NCBI GenBank assembly: GCA_021789695.1
Contig: JAJYJH010000004.1
Coordinates: 1-64,000 of the forward strand
Source of the DNA: a bacterium
GTDB taxonomy: Bacteria > Elusimicrobiota > Elusimicrobia > Elusimicrobiales > UBA9959
Length of the DNA: 64,000 nucleotides
Direction: 5' to 3'
Of this stretch, positions 29,072-37,140 are shown one piece after another (the first letter of the stretch is position 1; the number at the start of each line of letters is the position of its first letter). The translations under genes and the position numbers were made by a program. Below the pieces are notes generated by a model. That model was not told where the DNA came from and did no database searches. It worked only from the letters and a program-made list of their open reading frames with translations.

Positions 29072-29396
29072 GCAGCCTGATCTTTTATAGCGCCGGTTCG
29101 TCGAGGGTCCCGCGGTCTGGTCTGGCAGCGGTGCGGGGCCTGGTGTGGTGTGCTTGTTCGGTCGGTTCGGGGGTTGCCCCGGCCCCGGCGCTTTTCCCGG
29201 CCCGCTGGCAGTGCGTAGGCATGCGGTCTCCCGGGGTTCCCGGTCCGCGGCGAGGTCGCCACGGCCCGGGCGGGCGTCCCGGCCCTTCGGCGGCGTTTTG
29301 AGCCCCGTCGGTTCCCCGGCCGCCCCAAAAGCGGTGTCCGGCCTGCGCCGGAGTGAAGAGCCCCCGTGCTTCGGGGGCTCTCGCTTTTGGGCACGT
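29072..29396 (+). ncRNA. Candidate structured non-coding RNA of unknown class
   Basis: About 325 bases of very GC-rich sequence between a strong promoter and a hairpin end, with no credible ORF. Long-range pairing is visible: 29089-29096 with 29185-29192; inside it 29107-29113 with 29133-29139, and 29168-29172 with 29177-29181. The 3' part forms a three-way junction: 29324-29333 pairs perfectly with 29382-29391 and encloses hairpins at 29338-29351 and 29357-29381. I do not see the conserved cores of RNase P RNA, tmRNA or SRP RNA. The 3' junction could also serve as a convergent terminator for the minus-strand gene at 29409. The identity is open. Confidence 0.55.
29357..29391. terminator. Hairpin end shared by the RNA candidate and the 29409 gene
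   Basis: A nine-pair stem (agagccccc with gggggctct) followed by cgcttttggg, which itself pairs back to 29324-29333. Read from the other strand the outer stem again ends in cgctttt, so it can act in both directions. The T-run is short. Confidence 0.5.
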
Positions 29397-29408
29397 CTTA
29401 TCCTGGCG

Positions 29409-29909
29409 TCAGTCGGCCTGGAACACCGTCACAGTTATCCTGCCGGAAGGACCGTCCGTCAGCAAGACCTGCTTGCCGGGCGTGACGGCCACCGTGCCGT
29501 GGAAGCTCAGTTCTTCTTCCAGGGTCCCGGGGCCAGAAGCCGAAACCGGCCCCTTTAGCGACAGTTTGCAATCCAGAACCAGATCTCCTTCCCGTCCCGA
29601 GTTGCCGTAGACTCGGAAGCTGGCGGAACTGGCGAAATCCTTCAGTTCGAAGAAAGGCTTTCCGTTCACCTCGCCGTTGCGCAGCGCCTTGCTGCCTCCG
29701 GCCGCGAATTCTCCTTCCCCGTTCCGGGCCGTCAGGACCGTCCCCGAACTCTCCAGCACCCCGGTGGTCATCGTGAAGACCACCTTGTAGTTCGCCACCG
29801 TTTTGCACTCGCTGAACTGTTCCCTTCCGTGGTCTTTAGCCGCGGCCGGCAGAGCAAGCGCCAGCCCCGCGGCGGTCGCCAGTAAACACGCGGTCAGTCT
29901 TTTCGTCAT
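29409..29909 (-). CDS. Secreted hypothetical protein
   Basis: 166 residues with a clear signal peptide (MTKRLTACLLATAAGLALALPAAAKD) and a mature part of about 140 residues. This is predicted beta-rich: short alternating segments such as YKVVFTMTTGVLESSGTVLT, LVLDCKLSLKG and GRITVTVFQ. Two Cys residues (in SECKTV and LDCKLSL) could form a disulfide. The start is well supported by AAGGAGG five bases before the ATG. I do not recognise a family, and no function is offered. It is transcribed towards the RNA candidate and stands alone. Confidence 0.75.
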   Translation of the reverse strand: MTKRLTACLLATAAGLALALPAAAKDHGREQFSECKTVANYKVVFTMTTGVLESSGTVLTARNGEGEFAAGGSKALRNGEVNGKPFFELKDFASSASFRVYGNSGREGDLVLDCKLSLKGPVSASGPGTLEEELSFHGTVAVTPGKQVLLTDGPSGRITVTVFQAD

Positions 29910-30107
29910 AATATCCTCCTTGTTCTACTGTTTCTTGAATGAAAAGCCGGAACATCTTTCGTGCCGGGTTTAAGCCATTCTAAAATATAATCCGGCGCAT
30001 ATCCAACCCGCCAGCGGCAAGGGCGCGACACGTCTCTACGCCGGGGGATTTTGCCGGCGCGGCCAAAAAGTGTAGTATAAGGGAAATCGCGGGGCCCGGA
30101 GTTAAAA

Positions 30108-30728
30108 ATGTCCCATACCAAAAAGCGTCCATACAAAATCTCCCTCATCTCCACGCACGGCACCGGCAAGACCACCCTCTGCTACGAGGTGGCGGCTGAG
30201 CTGAAGAAGCGGGGGCTCAAGGTCAAGGTCTTTTCCGAGATAGCGGCCGCCGCCTTCGAGCAGGGCATCCCGATAAACGAGGCCACTACGCTGCCGGCGC
30301 AGATGTACATCATGATGCAGCATATCACCGAGGAGCTGCGCGGCACGCTGCGTCACTACCAGGTGGTGGTCTGTGACCGCAGCGTCTTCGACAACCTGGT
30401 CTATCTGGAGCGCCGCTGCGGAGAGAACAAGATGCTGCGCGAGTTCCTGAAGGGCTACGCCGAGGCCTTTCCGTACGACGTGATCTATAAGTTGCCGATG
30501 GTCGGGGAGCTGATGGATGACGGCATCCGCGACGCGCAGAGCCGCGAGTTCCAGCAGGACATCTACGACAGGTTGAACGCCCTGCTCGAGGAGTTCCATA
30601 TAGAGCACCGTACTCTGCCCGCCCCTACCACCGAGTTGCGGCGGGAGTGGGCCGACCTGATAGTGCGCGAGACCATAGAGGCGCTGCACAGGCCCGCGCA
30701 GGAGAACCGGGAAAAGGCGGCGGTCTGA
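30108..30728 (+). CDS. P-loop nucleotide kinase-like ATPase
   Basis: 206 residues. The Walker A motif is ISTHGTGKTTLCYEVAAEL near residue 15. A second region, YQVVVCDRSVFDNLVYLERR, has the D-R pair typical of deoxynucleoside/thymidylate kinase-like and AAA_28/NadR-type kinases. PYDVIYKLPMVGELMDDGIR and the C-terminal FQQDIYDRLNALLEEF support that group. The substrate cannot be told. It has a GGAG ribosome-binding site and a TATAAG box upstream (30073). The SDR gene begins two bases after its stop, so they are co-transcribed. Confidence 0.75.
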   Translation: MSHTKKRPYKISLISTHGTGKTTLCYEVAAELKKRGLKVKVFSEIAAAAFEQGIPINEATTLPAQMYIMMQHITEELRGTLRHYQVVVCDRSVFDNLVYLERRCGENKMLREFLKGYAEAFPYDVIYKLPMVGELMDDGIRDAQSREFQQDIYDRLNALLEEFHIEHRTLPAPTTELRREWADLIVRETIEALHRPAQENREKAAV

Positions 30729-30730
30729 AC

Positions 30731-31435
30731 GTGCCCTACGATTTCAAGGGGAAGACGGCGTTGGTGACAGGGGCTTCGGAGGGCATAGGCCTGGCCGTCG
30801 CCCGCAGGCTGGGGGCCGCGGGGGTTCTGGTTACGCTGGCCGCCCGTTCAGAAGAGAAGCTGAGAAAGGCTGCCTCAGGGATCCCGGGCTCCACCGCCCG
30901 GCGCGCGGATCTGCGCAGCCCGGGCGAGATAAAGGCCCTCGTGGACGCGGTCATGGCCCAGTACGGCCGGCTGGACATCCTGGTCAACAATGCCGGGCAA
31001 GGGATCTACGGCCCGCTGGAGAGAGTGCCGCTGAAGGCCTACCGCGAGGTTATGGAGCTCAACCTCTTCGCCGTGGTGGACCTGATGCAGCGGGTCATCC
31101 CGGCTATGCGCGCCGCCGGCGGGGGGCGCATAATAAACGTCAGCTCCATGGTCTCCAAGAACTATTTCCCTGGGCTCTCGGCCTATGCCTCCACCAAGTA
31201 CGCCCTGAACGCCGTTTCGCTCACCTCGCGCAGGGAGCTCGAAAAGGACGGCATAACCGTCAGCGTGATGCATCCCAGGATGACGGCCACGCGCTTCGGA
31301 ATGAACGCTGTCGGCGGCGACTTAACTGATAGCCGCGCCGACGGCAAGGCCGCTCCCGGAGTGGACACGGCGGATCAGGTAGCCGCCAGGGTGCTGGAGC
31401 TCATAGAGAGCGGGGAAGCGGAAGCCTCCATGTAG
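30731..31435 (+). CDS. Short-chain dehydrogenase/reductase
   Basis: Classical SDR of 234 residues, starting at GTG 30731 just after the upstream stop. The cofactor motif is TGASEGIGLAVARRLGAAG. The NNAG block is LVNNAGQGIYGPLE. The catalytic Ser is in IINVSSMVSKNYF, and Tyr-Lys in SAYASTKYALNAVS. ARSEEKL after the second strand suggests NADP(H) preference. The substrate is unknown. The reading frame is also open upstream within the kinase gene, but that is shadow sequence. Confidence 0.88.
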   Translation: MPYDFKGKTALVTGASEGIGLAVARRLGAAGVLVTLAARSEEKLRKAASGIPGSTARRADLRSPGEIKALVDAVMAQYGRLDILVNNAGQGIYGPLERVPLKAYREVMELNLFAVVDLMQRVIPAMRAAGGGRIINVSSMVSKNYFPGLSAYASTKYALNAVSLTSRRELEKDGITVSVMHPRMTATRFGMNAVGGDLTDSRADGKAAPGVDTADQVAARVLELIESGEAEASM

Positions 31436-31538
31436 GGTTCCGGTCTTCCTCCCCGCCCAGCGCTGCTGTAATTTTTTGTATCATAGCCTTAAAGTTCCCG
31501 GCGGGGCTTTAATTTCTTTAAAAACAATACCTCTTATT

Positions 31539-32450
31539 ATGAAGAACACCATTCTGGTAGTGGGTTCGGTGGCTCTGGATTCGGTCAGCACGATACACGG
31601 CAGCACCAAGCGGGCCTTGGGCGGCTCAGCCGTCCATTTCTCCATTTCCGCCTCCCGGTTCTCCCCGGTAAAGGTCGTGGGCGTGGTAGGGGAGGACTTC
31701 CCCGTTCCCTTCAAGCGCTTCCTCAAGCGGCGAAACATCTGCCTTGACGGCCTGGAGGTAATGCCTGGCAGGACTTTCCATTGGAAGGGGCGTTATGACC
31801 GCAACTTCAAGAACGCCGAGACCATAGCCACCGAACTGAACGTTTTTCGGCACTTCAAGCCAAAACTCAACAAGGACCATGCCCGCTGCGGCGTCCTGTT
31901 CCTGGCCAACATAGACCCGGACCTGCAGCGCGGAGTGCTTTCCCAGATGGCCGGCCCCAGGCTGGTGGCCTGCGACACGATGAACTACTGGATCAGCCTC
32001 AAGAGGGCCTCGCTGATGAAGCTGCTCAAAGACGTAGACCTGCTTTTTGTCAACGAGGAGGAGGCCCGCCAGCTTACGCGCGAGTACAATCTGATGACGG
32101 CCGCCAGGAAGATACTGAAAATGGGCCCCGGAGCAATAGTGGTCAAGCGCGGAGACAGCGGCGCCATGCTCTTCTACGGCACGCAGGTCCTTTCCATCCC
32201 GGCCCATCCCATAGAGAGGGTGGTGGATCCTACCGGCGCCGGCGACACTTTCGCCGGCGGCTTCATGGGCTACCTGGCCAGCGCCGGCGACTGGCGCGAT
32301 TTCGACGCGCTGCGCAGGGCGATGTCCTACGGGACCGTCATGTCCTCCTTTAGCGTGGAGGATTTCAGCGTCAAGCGCGTGGGCTCCCTTTCCTTCTCCG
32401 AAATACGTATGCGCTACGACAGGTATGTGGACGCGCTTTCCATAAGATAA
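31539..32450 (+). CDS. PfkB-family carbohydrate/nucleoside kinase
   Basis: 303 residues from ATG 31539 (MKNTILVVGSVALDSV). An upstream GTG-type extension of 21 residues is possible but does not look like the family N-terminus. ALGGSAVHFSISASRF is the substrate-side glycine motif, and VVDPTGAGDTFAGGFMGYLA is the PfkB signature 2 with the catalytic Asp. VDLLFVNEEEARQLT is typical of ribokinase-like members. The sugar or nucleoside cannot be told. No ribosome-binding site is visible at either start. Confidence 0.85.
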   Translation: MKNTILVVGSVALDSVSTIHGSTKRALGGSAVHFSISASRFSPVKVVGVVGEDFPVPFKRFLKRRNICLDGLEVMPGRTFHWKGRYDRNFKNAETIATELNVFRHFKPKLNKDHARCGVLFLANIDPDLQRGVLSQMAGPRLVACDTMNYWISLKRASLMKLLKDVDLLFVNEEEARQLTREYNLMTAARKILKMGPGAIVVKRGDSGAMLFYGTQVLSIPAHPIERVVDPTGAGDTFAGGFMGYLASAGDWRDFDALRRAMSYGTVMSSFSVEDFSVKRVGSLSFSEIRMRYDRYVDALSIR

Positions 32451-32518
32451 GGCGGGTTGACTTTTGTCATAGGCCCTATGGCCCAGAGCGAAATAGGCCT
32501 TTCAGCCTTGTGCGGAAG

Positions 32519-32548
32519 TTGAATTGCCTGCCATAATTAAGGTATATT
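32519..32548 (+). promoter_or_regulatory. Promoter of the secreted papain-like protease
   Basis: TTGAAT (32519-32524), an 18-base spacer and TATATT (32543-32548). It gives a leader of about 85 bases, ending in an AGGAGG ribosome-binding site four bases before the ATG. Confidence 0.6.
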
Positions 32549-32638
32549 GACGATAATCAATACGAGCCCGTCCCGGACTTTGCAACGCTGTTTCTCTCAA
32601 CAAAGATCCCTCAGGCGGCTAAGTCACCAGGAGGTTAG

Positions 32639-33631
32639 ATGGTAAAAATGAAGAGCTTGATAGCAATCGCGGCCCTGTTGGCCGCCGGGCCTTCCTTTGG
32701 TCAGCAGGCCCTCAGAGGGAACGTAAAGGACCAGATCAGCCAGGTGCAGGAAGCCATACAGCGCACCGGCGCCAAGTGGGTCGCCGGTGAAACCAGCGTT
32801 TCCGCCAACCCGGCCAACTGGAAGTACTACGTTGGCCTTAACTTCCAGCCTATAAAGGCTCCCCCGATATCCCTGTCGAGGTCGGGCAAGCTCCCTTCGT
32901 CCCTAGACTGGCGCAATCACGGCGGCGACTTCGTCACCCCAGCCAGGGACCAGGGCCAGTGCGGCTCCTGCTGGGCCTTTGCGATGACCGGCGGCCTTGA
33001 GGCCTACGTGCTTCGCACGCAGAATATGCCTGGCCAGGACCTGGACCTCTCCGAGCAGGTCATGCTTTCCTGCAGCGGCGCGGGCTCCTGCCAGGGCGGC
33101 CAGCTGGACGGCAGCTTCATAAAGAGCACCGGTCTGCCTCCGGAATCGGACTATCCCTACACCGCCACGGACGGCAACTGCTCCGACGCTACCCCCGGGT
33201 GGCAGAATGAAGCTTACAAGGTGGGCGACTGGGGTTCCATAAACCAGAGCGTCAACGACCTTAAGGCCGCCCTGAACCAGTACGGCCCCCTGCCCACCGC
33301 GATGATGGTATACGAGGACTTCATGCACTATAAGTCCGGCGTGTACTCCTACACCTCCGGAAAGAAACTGGGCGGTCACGGCATACTGCTGGTCGGCTAC
33401 AACGACAAAGGCCAGTACTTCATCGTGAAGAACAGCTGGAGTCCCAACTGGGGCGAGAACGGCTTCTTCCGCATCTCGTATTCCGAGGTCGGAAGCAGTC
33501 ATACGGACTTCGGCCTAAGCACCGTCGCCTACAGCGACGGCGGCAGCAAGGCTCCCTCCGCTCTGGTTCAGAGCGAAAAGACCTGGCAGCGCGTCGCCCC
33601 GATGTTCGACGGCGCGAAGGCTTGGAAGTAA
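32639..33631 (+). CDS. Secreted papain-family (C1A) cysteine protease
   Basis: 330 residues. A signal peptide (MVKMKSLIAIAALLAAGPSFG) is followed by a short propeptide-like region (about 22-85) and the mature protease starting near LPSSLDWRNHGG. The active-site set is complete: the Gln and Cys in DQGQCGSCWAFAM, the His in GGHGILLVGYND and the Asn in FIVKNSWSPNWGENGFFRIS. Further Cys residues (MLSCSGAGSCQGGQ, DGNCSDA) fit papain disulfides. The tail of about 35 residues after the core is not recognised. It probably digests protein outside the cytoplasm. It has its own promoter and terminator. Confidence 0.93.
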   Translation: MVKMKSLIAIAALLAAGPSFGQQALRGNVKDQISQVQEAIQRTGAKWVAGETSVSANPANWKYYVGLNFQPIKAPPISLSRSGKLPSSLDWRNHGGDFVTPARDQGQCGSCWAFAMTGGLEAYVLRTQNMPGQDLDLSEQVMLSCSGAGSCQGGQLDGSFIKSTGLPPESDYPYTATDGNCSDATPGWQNEAYKVGDWGSINQSVNDLKAALNQYGPLPTAMMVYEDFMHYKSGVYSYTSGKKLGGHGILLVGYNDKGQYFIVKNSWSPNWGENGFFRISYSEVGSSHTDFGLSTVAYSDGGSKAPSALVQSEKTWQRVAPMFDGAKAWK

Positions 33632-33650
33632 GTTCAAGCCTTAAACGGTA

Positions 33651-33688
33651 AAAAATAACGGCGCGGTCCCCCGCGCCGTTATTTTTTT
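33651..33688 (+). terminator. Terminator after the papain-like protease
   Basis: aaaaataacggcgcgg pairs with ccgcgccgttattttt across a four-base loop, ending in seven T residues. Confidence 0.92.
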
Positions 33689-33712
33689 GTCAAAAAAGGG
33701 GGAAAAGAGGGG

Positions 33713-33843
33713 AAAAGGGGGACAGGCTACTTTTTTTACCTAAAAAAATACTTTAATTACAACAACAATTTCGCATCCAAAGAAACAAAAAAAGTAGCCT
33801 GTCCCCCTTTTCTTAGGTAAAAAAAGTAGCCTGTCCCCCTTTT
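33713..33843. repeat. Inverted repeat element with cores like gggggacaggctac
   Basis: A 30-base arm at 33713-33742 is repeated exactly in inverted orientation at 33814-33843. A third, 25-base copy in that same inverted orientation lies at 33787-33811. The core reads gggggacaggctac followed by a T-run. The spacer is A/T-rich and non-coding, unlike the genome around it. It resembles the dispersed palindromic repeats moved by REP-associated (RAYT-type) transposases in other bacteria, but no such gene is in this window. Confidence 0.7.
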
Positions 33844-33870
33844 CCCTTTACTCTTATAAGTGGAACGGTC

Positions 33871-34485
33871 CTAGAGCTTGGGAAGAATTTTAGAAGAGAA
33901 GAAAGAGAAGAAGCCGTCCCTGTACCTTTTTATATTGCGAACGATGTCCGCGCCGGAAGTATGCCCGGGGGAGTCCGTCACCAGCTTGAAGGCGTAGCAG
34001 CGCCGGTCGAACTTACGGCAGGCCTGGATGAAGGCGGCGCATTCCATCTCTACCAACGACGCCATTCTGGCCAGGGCCTTTCTGTCCCGTCCGGAAAGCA
34101 CGGCGCGGTCCATGGTGGCCGTCACGGCGCAGCGGAAGCCCTTCAGGGTGGCTGGCCTGTGTTCGTAAGGGGCGCCGTTCCGGAAATGCGTCCGTTCCGG
34201 CTCCACGGCGAGCGCTACCTGCAGGCAGTCCCCGGGCTGGAACTTTCCGTCCGTGCTGCCGGCTGCGCCCAAGTTAAGCAGTAAGCGGGGGGATAGTGCG
34301 GTGCAGGCCCAGGCTGTGGCCATGGCGGCGTTGGACTTGCCGATCCCGGAAATAACGAGCGCCAGGCCTTTGCCCTTATATACGGTGAACGGGCCGAAAG
34401 CGGCTTTCTTCAGCTTGAGGCCTTTTATGAAGGGCGCGGCCTCCAGCAGGTCGGCTATGACCAGGGCTACAGGACCGCGGCGCAT
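33871..34485 (-). CDS. mqnB: Futalosine hydrolase
   Basis: Removes the purine base from futalosine or aminofutalosine in the alternative menaquinone pathway. 204 residues from the ATG at 34485 (MRRGPVALVIADLLEAAPFI). The frame is open further upstream inside mqnD, but that part is Arg-rich shadow. It has the nucleosidase/phosphorylase fold: LVISGIGKSNAAMATAWACT, LLNLGAAGSTDGKFQPGD, SLVEMECAAFIQAC with the substrate Glu residues, and KLVTDSPGHTSG. The operon context distinguishes it from MTA/SAH nucleosidase. It is the last gene of the mqn operon and overlaps mqnD by 19 bases. Confidence 0.9.
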   Translation of the reverse strand: MRRGPVALVIADLLEAAPFIKGLKLKKAAFGPFTVYKGKGLALVISGIGKSNAAMATAWACTALSPRLLLNLGAAGSTDGKFQPGDCLQVALAVEPERTHFRNGAPYEHRPATLKGFRCAVTATMDRAVLSGRDRKALARMASLVEMECAAFIQACRKFDRRCYAFKLVTDSPGHTSGADIVRNIKRYRDGFFSFFSSKILPKL

Positions 34486-35261
34486 TTTTTCTCCAGCAGC
34501 CTGAATGCCTCGCGGCCTTCTTCGCCCATAGATACCGAGAAAGCGTTCACGTAGAGTTTTATGTGCGCGTCCATGACCGCGTCGCTCATGCCCGGAGCGT
34601 TGGCGCGGATGAAATCGCGCGACTTCCCGGGATGGGCGAAGGCGTATTCCACTGACTCTCGGATCAGTTTGTCTATGGCCGGCGCGTGCTTTATGGTGCC
34701 GGCGTCCCTGCGCACCGCTATGCAGCCCAGCGGCACCGGACAGCCGGTTTCGTCCTCCCACCATTCGCCCAGGTCCGCCAGCTTCTCGCAGCCGTAGTCC
34801 TTGTAGACGAAACGGCCCTCATGGATAATCAGCCCGCCGTCGTACTTGCCGTCGCGGATGCCGGGCATGATGCGGTCGAAGCGTTCCTCGCTCAGGTTCT
34901 TCAGCGCCGGATTCCAGCCTTTGAAGAGCATCAGCGCCGTGGTGTTGAGGCCGGGCACGGCTATGCGCGATTCCGGGGTCAGTTTCTTGCCGGCCGCGGC
35001 CACCACCAGCGGCCCGCAGCCGAAGCCGAGCGCGCCGCCGGAATCCAGCAGTTCGTAATCGTTCTTCAGCCGCAGCCACGCGCCGGCCGAGAGCTTGGTC
35101 ACCTGGAAGCGCTTCTCGAAAGCGGCGGTGTTGAGCGTCTCCACGTCGTCTATAAAAGGCCTGAAAGAATGGGCGCCGTCGCCTACCAGGCCGCGCAGCA
35201 GGGCGTGGAAAATGAAGGTGTCGTTGGGACAGGGCGAGAAGGCGAGGGAAAGCTCTGTCAT
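34467..35261 (-). CDS. mqnD: 1,4-dihydroxy-6-naphthoate synthase
   Basis: Converts cyclic dehypoxanthinyl futalosine to 1,4-dihydroxy-6-naphthoate. 264 residues with a periplasmic-binding-protein-like fold. The N-terminus LAFSPCPNDTFIFHALLRG is the family hallmark. GGALGFGCGPLVVA, IAVPGLNTTALMLF and GCPVPLGCIAVRRD with the conserved polar residues follow. The start overlaps the end of mqnC by one base. It fits between mqnC and mqnB in pathway order. Confidence 0.94.
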   Translation of the reverse strand: MTELSLAFSPCPNDTFIFHALLRGLVGDGAHSFRPFIDDVETLNTAAFEKRFQVTKLSAGAWLRLKNDYELLDSGGALGFGCGPLVVAAAGKKLTPESRIAVPGLNTTALMLFKGWNPALKNLSEERFDRIMPGIRDGKYDGGLIIHEGRFVYKDYGCEKLADLGEWWEDETGCPVPLGCIAVRRDAGTIKHAPAIDKLIRESVEYAFAHPGKSRDFIRANAPGMSDAVMDAHIKLYVNAFSVSMGEEGREAFRLLEKKCAAVL

Positions 35262-36334
35262 TATTTCCTCCCGGGTCGGCGGTTTATGATGCGGTAGGCG
35301 GAATCGCGCAGCACGGGCGCGCGGCCGGCGTTCCTTATCAGGTCGATAAACTCTTCGGCGCAGGCCTTCGCGCCGGCGCCGGTGGCTTTCAGCACGCGTT
35401 CCTCGGTCAGCACTCCGCCCATGTCGTTGGCGCCCATGGCAAGGGCCACCTGCGCGAGCTTCAGGCCCTCAGTCAGCCAGCCGGCCTGTATGTAACGAAC
35501 GTTGTCCAAAAAGATGCGCGAGACGGCCACTATCTTCAGGTAGTCCACGCCGGTGGCAGGGACTATATGGGAGAGGCGGGTGTTTCCCGGAGAGAAGGAC
35601 CACGGGATGAAGGCGCGGATGACGCCGGTGGCGTCCTGCGTGCGCCGTACCACCTCCAGGTGCCTCACCCGCTCGCGAAGGGTTTCGCCCATACCGTAGG
35701 TCATAGTGGCGGAGGAAGGCAGGCCGTGGCGGGCCAAAGCGCGCATGACCTCCTCCCACTGCGCCGTGGTTATCTTGCGGGGGCTTACCTCGCGGCGGAC
35801 CCGGTCCACCAGCAGGTCCGAGGCGCCGGGCATGGAGGAGAGGCCGGCGGCTTTCAGCTCCGTCAAAGCCTCGTCCAGCGTCAGGCGGCTCTTCTTGGCC
35901 GCGTGCGCCAGCTCGCTAGGGGAGAAGGAATGGAGTGTTATCTCCGGGTACTTCTTCTTTACGGCCTTCAACAGGCGGGCGTAAGCGCTTATGTCGTAGT
36001 CGGGATGCAGGCCACCCTGCAGCATGACCTGCGTGCCGCCAATCGCGGCCAGCTCTCCGGTCTTGCGCAGTATCTCGGCCACGGCCAGCTCATAAGGGGG
36101 CAGGGCCGCGCGCGAGTGGAAAGCGCAGAAAGAGCAACTGGCCTCGCAGACGTTGGTGAAATTGATGATGCGGTCCAGGATGAATCCTACGGTATTTTGC
36201 GGGTGCACCAGGCGCCGGCGAAAATCGGCCGACTCGCCCAGTTCCAGCAGGTCCCAGGAGAAAAGCGACAGCGCCTCCGCCGGGGTTATACGCGCGCCGG
36301 AATAGATCTTTTTCTTTATGGCGGCGCTGCTCAT
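35261..36334 (-). CDS. mqnC: Cyclic dehypoxanthinyl futalosine synthase (radical SAM)
   Basis: Radical SAM enzyme that cyclises dehypoxanthinyl futalosine. 357 residues. The iron-sulfur motif CxxxCxxC is seen in NVCEASCSFCAFHSR (about residue 62). Other blocks are GGTQVMLQGGLHPDYDISAY, SFSPSELAHAAKKS, GLSSMPGASDLLVDRVR and IPWSFSPGNTRLSH. It starts within the last codons of mqnA (four-base overlap). It is separated from MqnE by the sequence around the cysteines and by length. Confidence 0.94.
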   Translation of the reverse strand: MSSAAIKKKIYSGARITPAEALSLFSWDLLELGESADFRRRLVHPQNTVGFILDRIINFTNVCEASCSFCAFHSRAALPPYELAVAEILRKTGELAAIGGTQVMLQGGLHPDYDISAYARLLKAVKKKYPEITLHSFSPSELAHAAKKSRLTLDEALTELKAAGLSSMPGASDLLVDRVRREVSPRKITTAQWEEVMRALARHGLPSSATMTYGMGETLRERVRHLEVVRRTQDATGVIRAFIPWSFSPGNTRLSHIVPATGVDYLKIVAVSRIFLDNVRYIQAGWLTEGLKLAQVALAMGANDMGGVLTEERVLKATGAGAKACAEEFIDLIRNAGRAPVLRDSAYRIINRRPGRK

Positions 36335-37140
36335 GGCTTCAGGAACTCCAGTTCCTTCACTTCCCTCAGCAGGCCCAGTTCCGCGCCGGCGGCCAGATAG
36401 AACCTCAGCGCGTCCTTCATCTCTTCTGTAAATTCGTAGCGCAGGCCGGAGAAATAGGCGTCCACGTCGCGGGTCACGGAAGGGTAGGCGCGCTCGGCGG
36501 CGCCCACCAGCGCGCGGCGCTCCTCCGCCAGGCAGCGTAGCGAGGCCTTGTAGGAGCCGGCGGCCGCTTTAATGCCTTCCGGGTCTGCGGCCACGGCCGC
36601 CTTGCCCGCCGCAAAAACGGCGAACACCACCGGCCTGCCGGTCTTCTGCCGCCACAGCTCGCCCAGGTCGTAGCGATACGGCGCCGCCTCGGTTTCGGGC
36701 GTCATGGCGTGGTCGCCTATCACCGCCGCGGCGTCGAAATCCTTCAGGCTCGGGGCAGGGCCGGACTGAACGTATTCTGGCTCCACGCCGTAGGACTTCT
36801 TCAGCAGTATCTTCAGCAGCGTTACCGAGGTGCGCGAGGCCGACGTCAGTCCCAGGGTCCTGCCGCCCAGGTCCTCTATCGGGACCCTGCTGATCAGTGC
36901 CACGGAGCCGACCGGGCCTTTGGAGCCTATGCAGAACTCCGGCAGCAGCGCGGCCGAGCCGGTCAGGTCCGCGTAAGCCGCGGCCGAAACGGGGCTCAGG
37001 TCCAGCTTGCCTTCTATCATCAAACGGTTAAGTTCCGACGGCAGGCGCGGGTACAAGTCCACGTCTGGCAAAGGCTTTCGCTCCAGCATATGGTAGTAGA
37101 AAGGATAGCAGTTGAGGTAATCTATGCGGCCCAGTTTCAC
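36331..37140 (-). CDS. mqnA: Chorismate dehydratase
   Basis: First committed enzyme of the futalosine pathway: dehydrates chorismate to 3-[(1-carboxyvinyl)oxy]benzoate. 269 residues. It begins MKLGRIDYLNCYPFYYHMLE, the family signature, followed by LPSELNRLMIEGKLDLSPVS and TLGLTSASRTSVTLLKILL. It overlaps mqnE by four bases upstream and mqnC by four bases downstream, so the three enzymes are made in close coupling. Confidence 0.93.
   Translation of the reverse strand: MKLGRIDYLNCYPFYYHMLERKPLPDVDLYPRLPSELNRLMIEGKLDLSPVSAAAYADLTGSAALLPEFCIGSKGPVGSVALISRVPIEDLGGRTLGLTSASRTSVTLLKILLKKSYGVEPEYVQSGPAPSLKDFDAAAVIGDHAMTPETEAAPYRYDLGELWRQKTGRPVVFAVFAAGKAAVAADPEGIKAAAGSYKASLRCLAEERRALVGAAERAYPSVTRDVDAYFSGLRYEFTEEMKDALRFYLAAGAELGLLREVKELEFLKP

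Noticed and set aside
29072-29396. Assignment of the structured RNA as RNase P RNA, tmRNA or SRP RNA
   Set aside because: The conserved sequences (GAGGAAAGTCC, the tRNA-like end, GGAAGGAAGCAGCC-type core) were not found.
29145-29558. Plus-strand open frame of 137 residues through the RNA candidate
   Set aside because: It crosses the hairpin region and the opposite gene, has Arg/Gly/Pro-rich composition and no ribosome-binding site or family match.
32549-32638. Riboswitch (cyclic-di-GMP type) in the leader of the papain-like protease
   Set aside because: The conserved cores of that class are not present in order; only a normal leader with a strong ribosome-binding site is seen.
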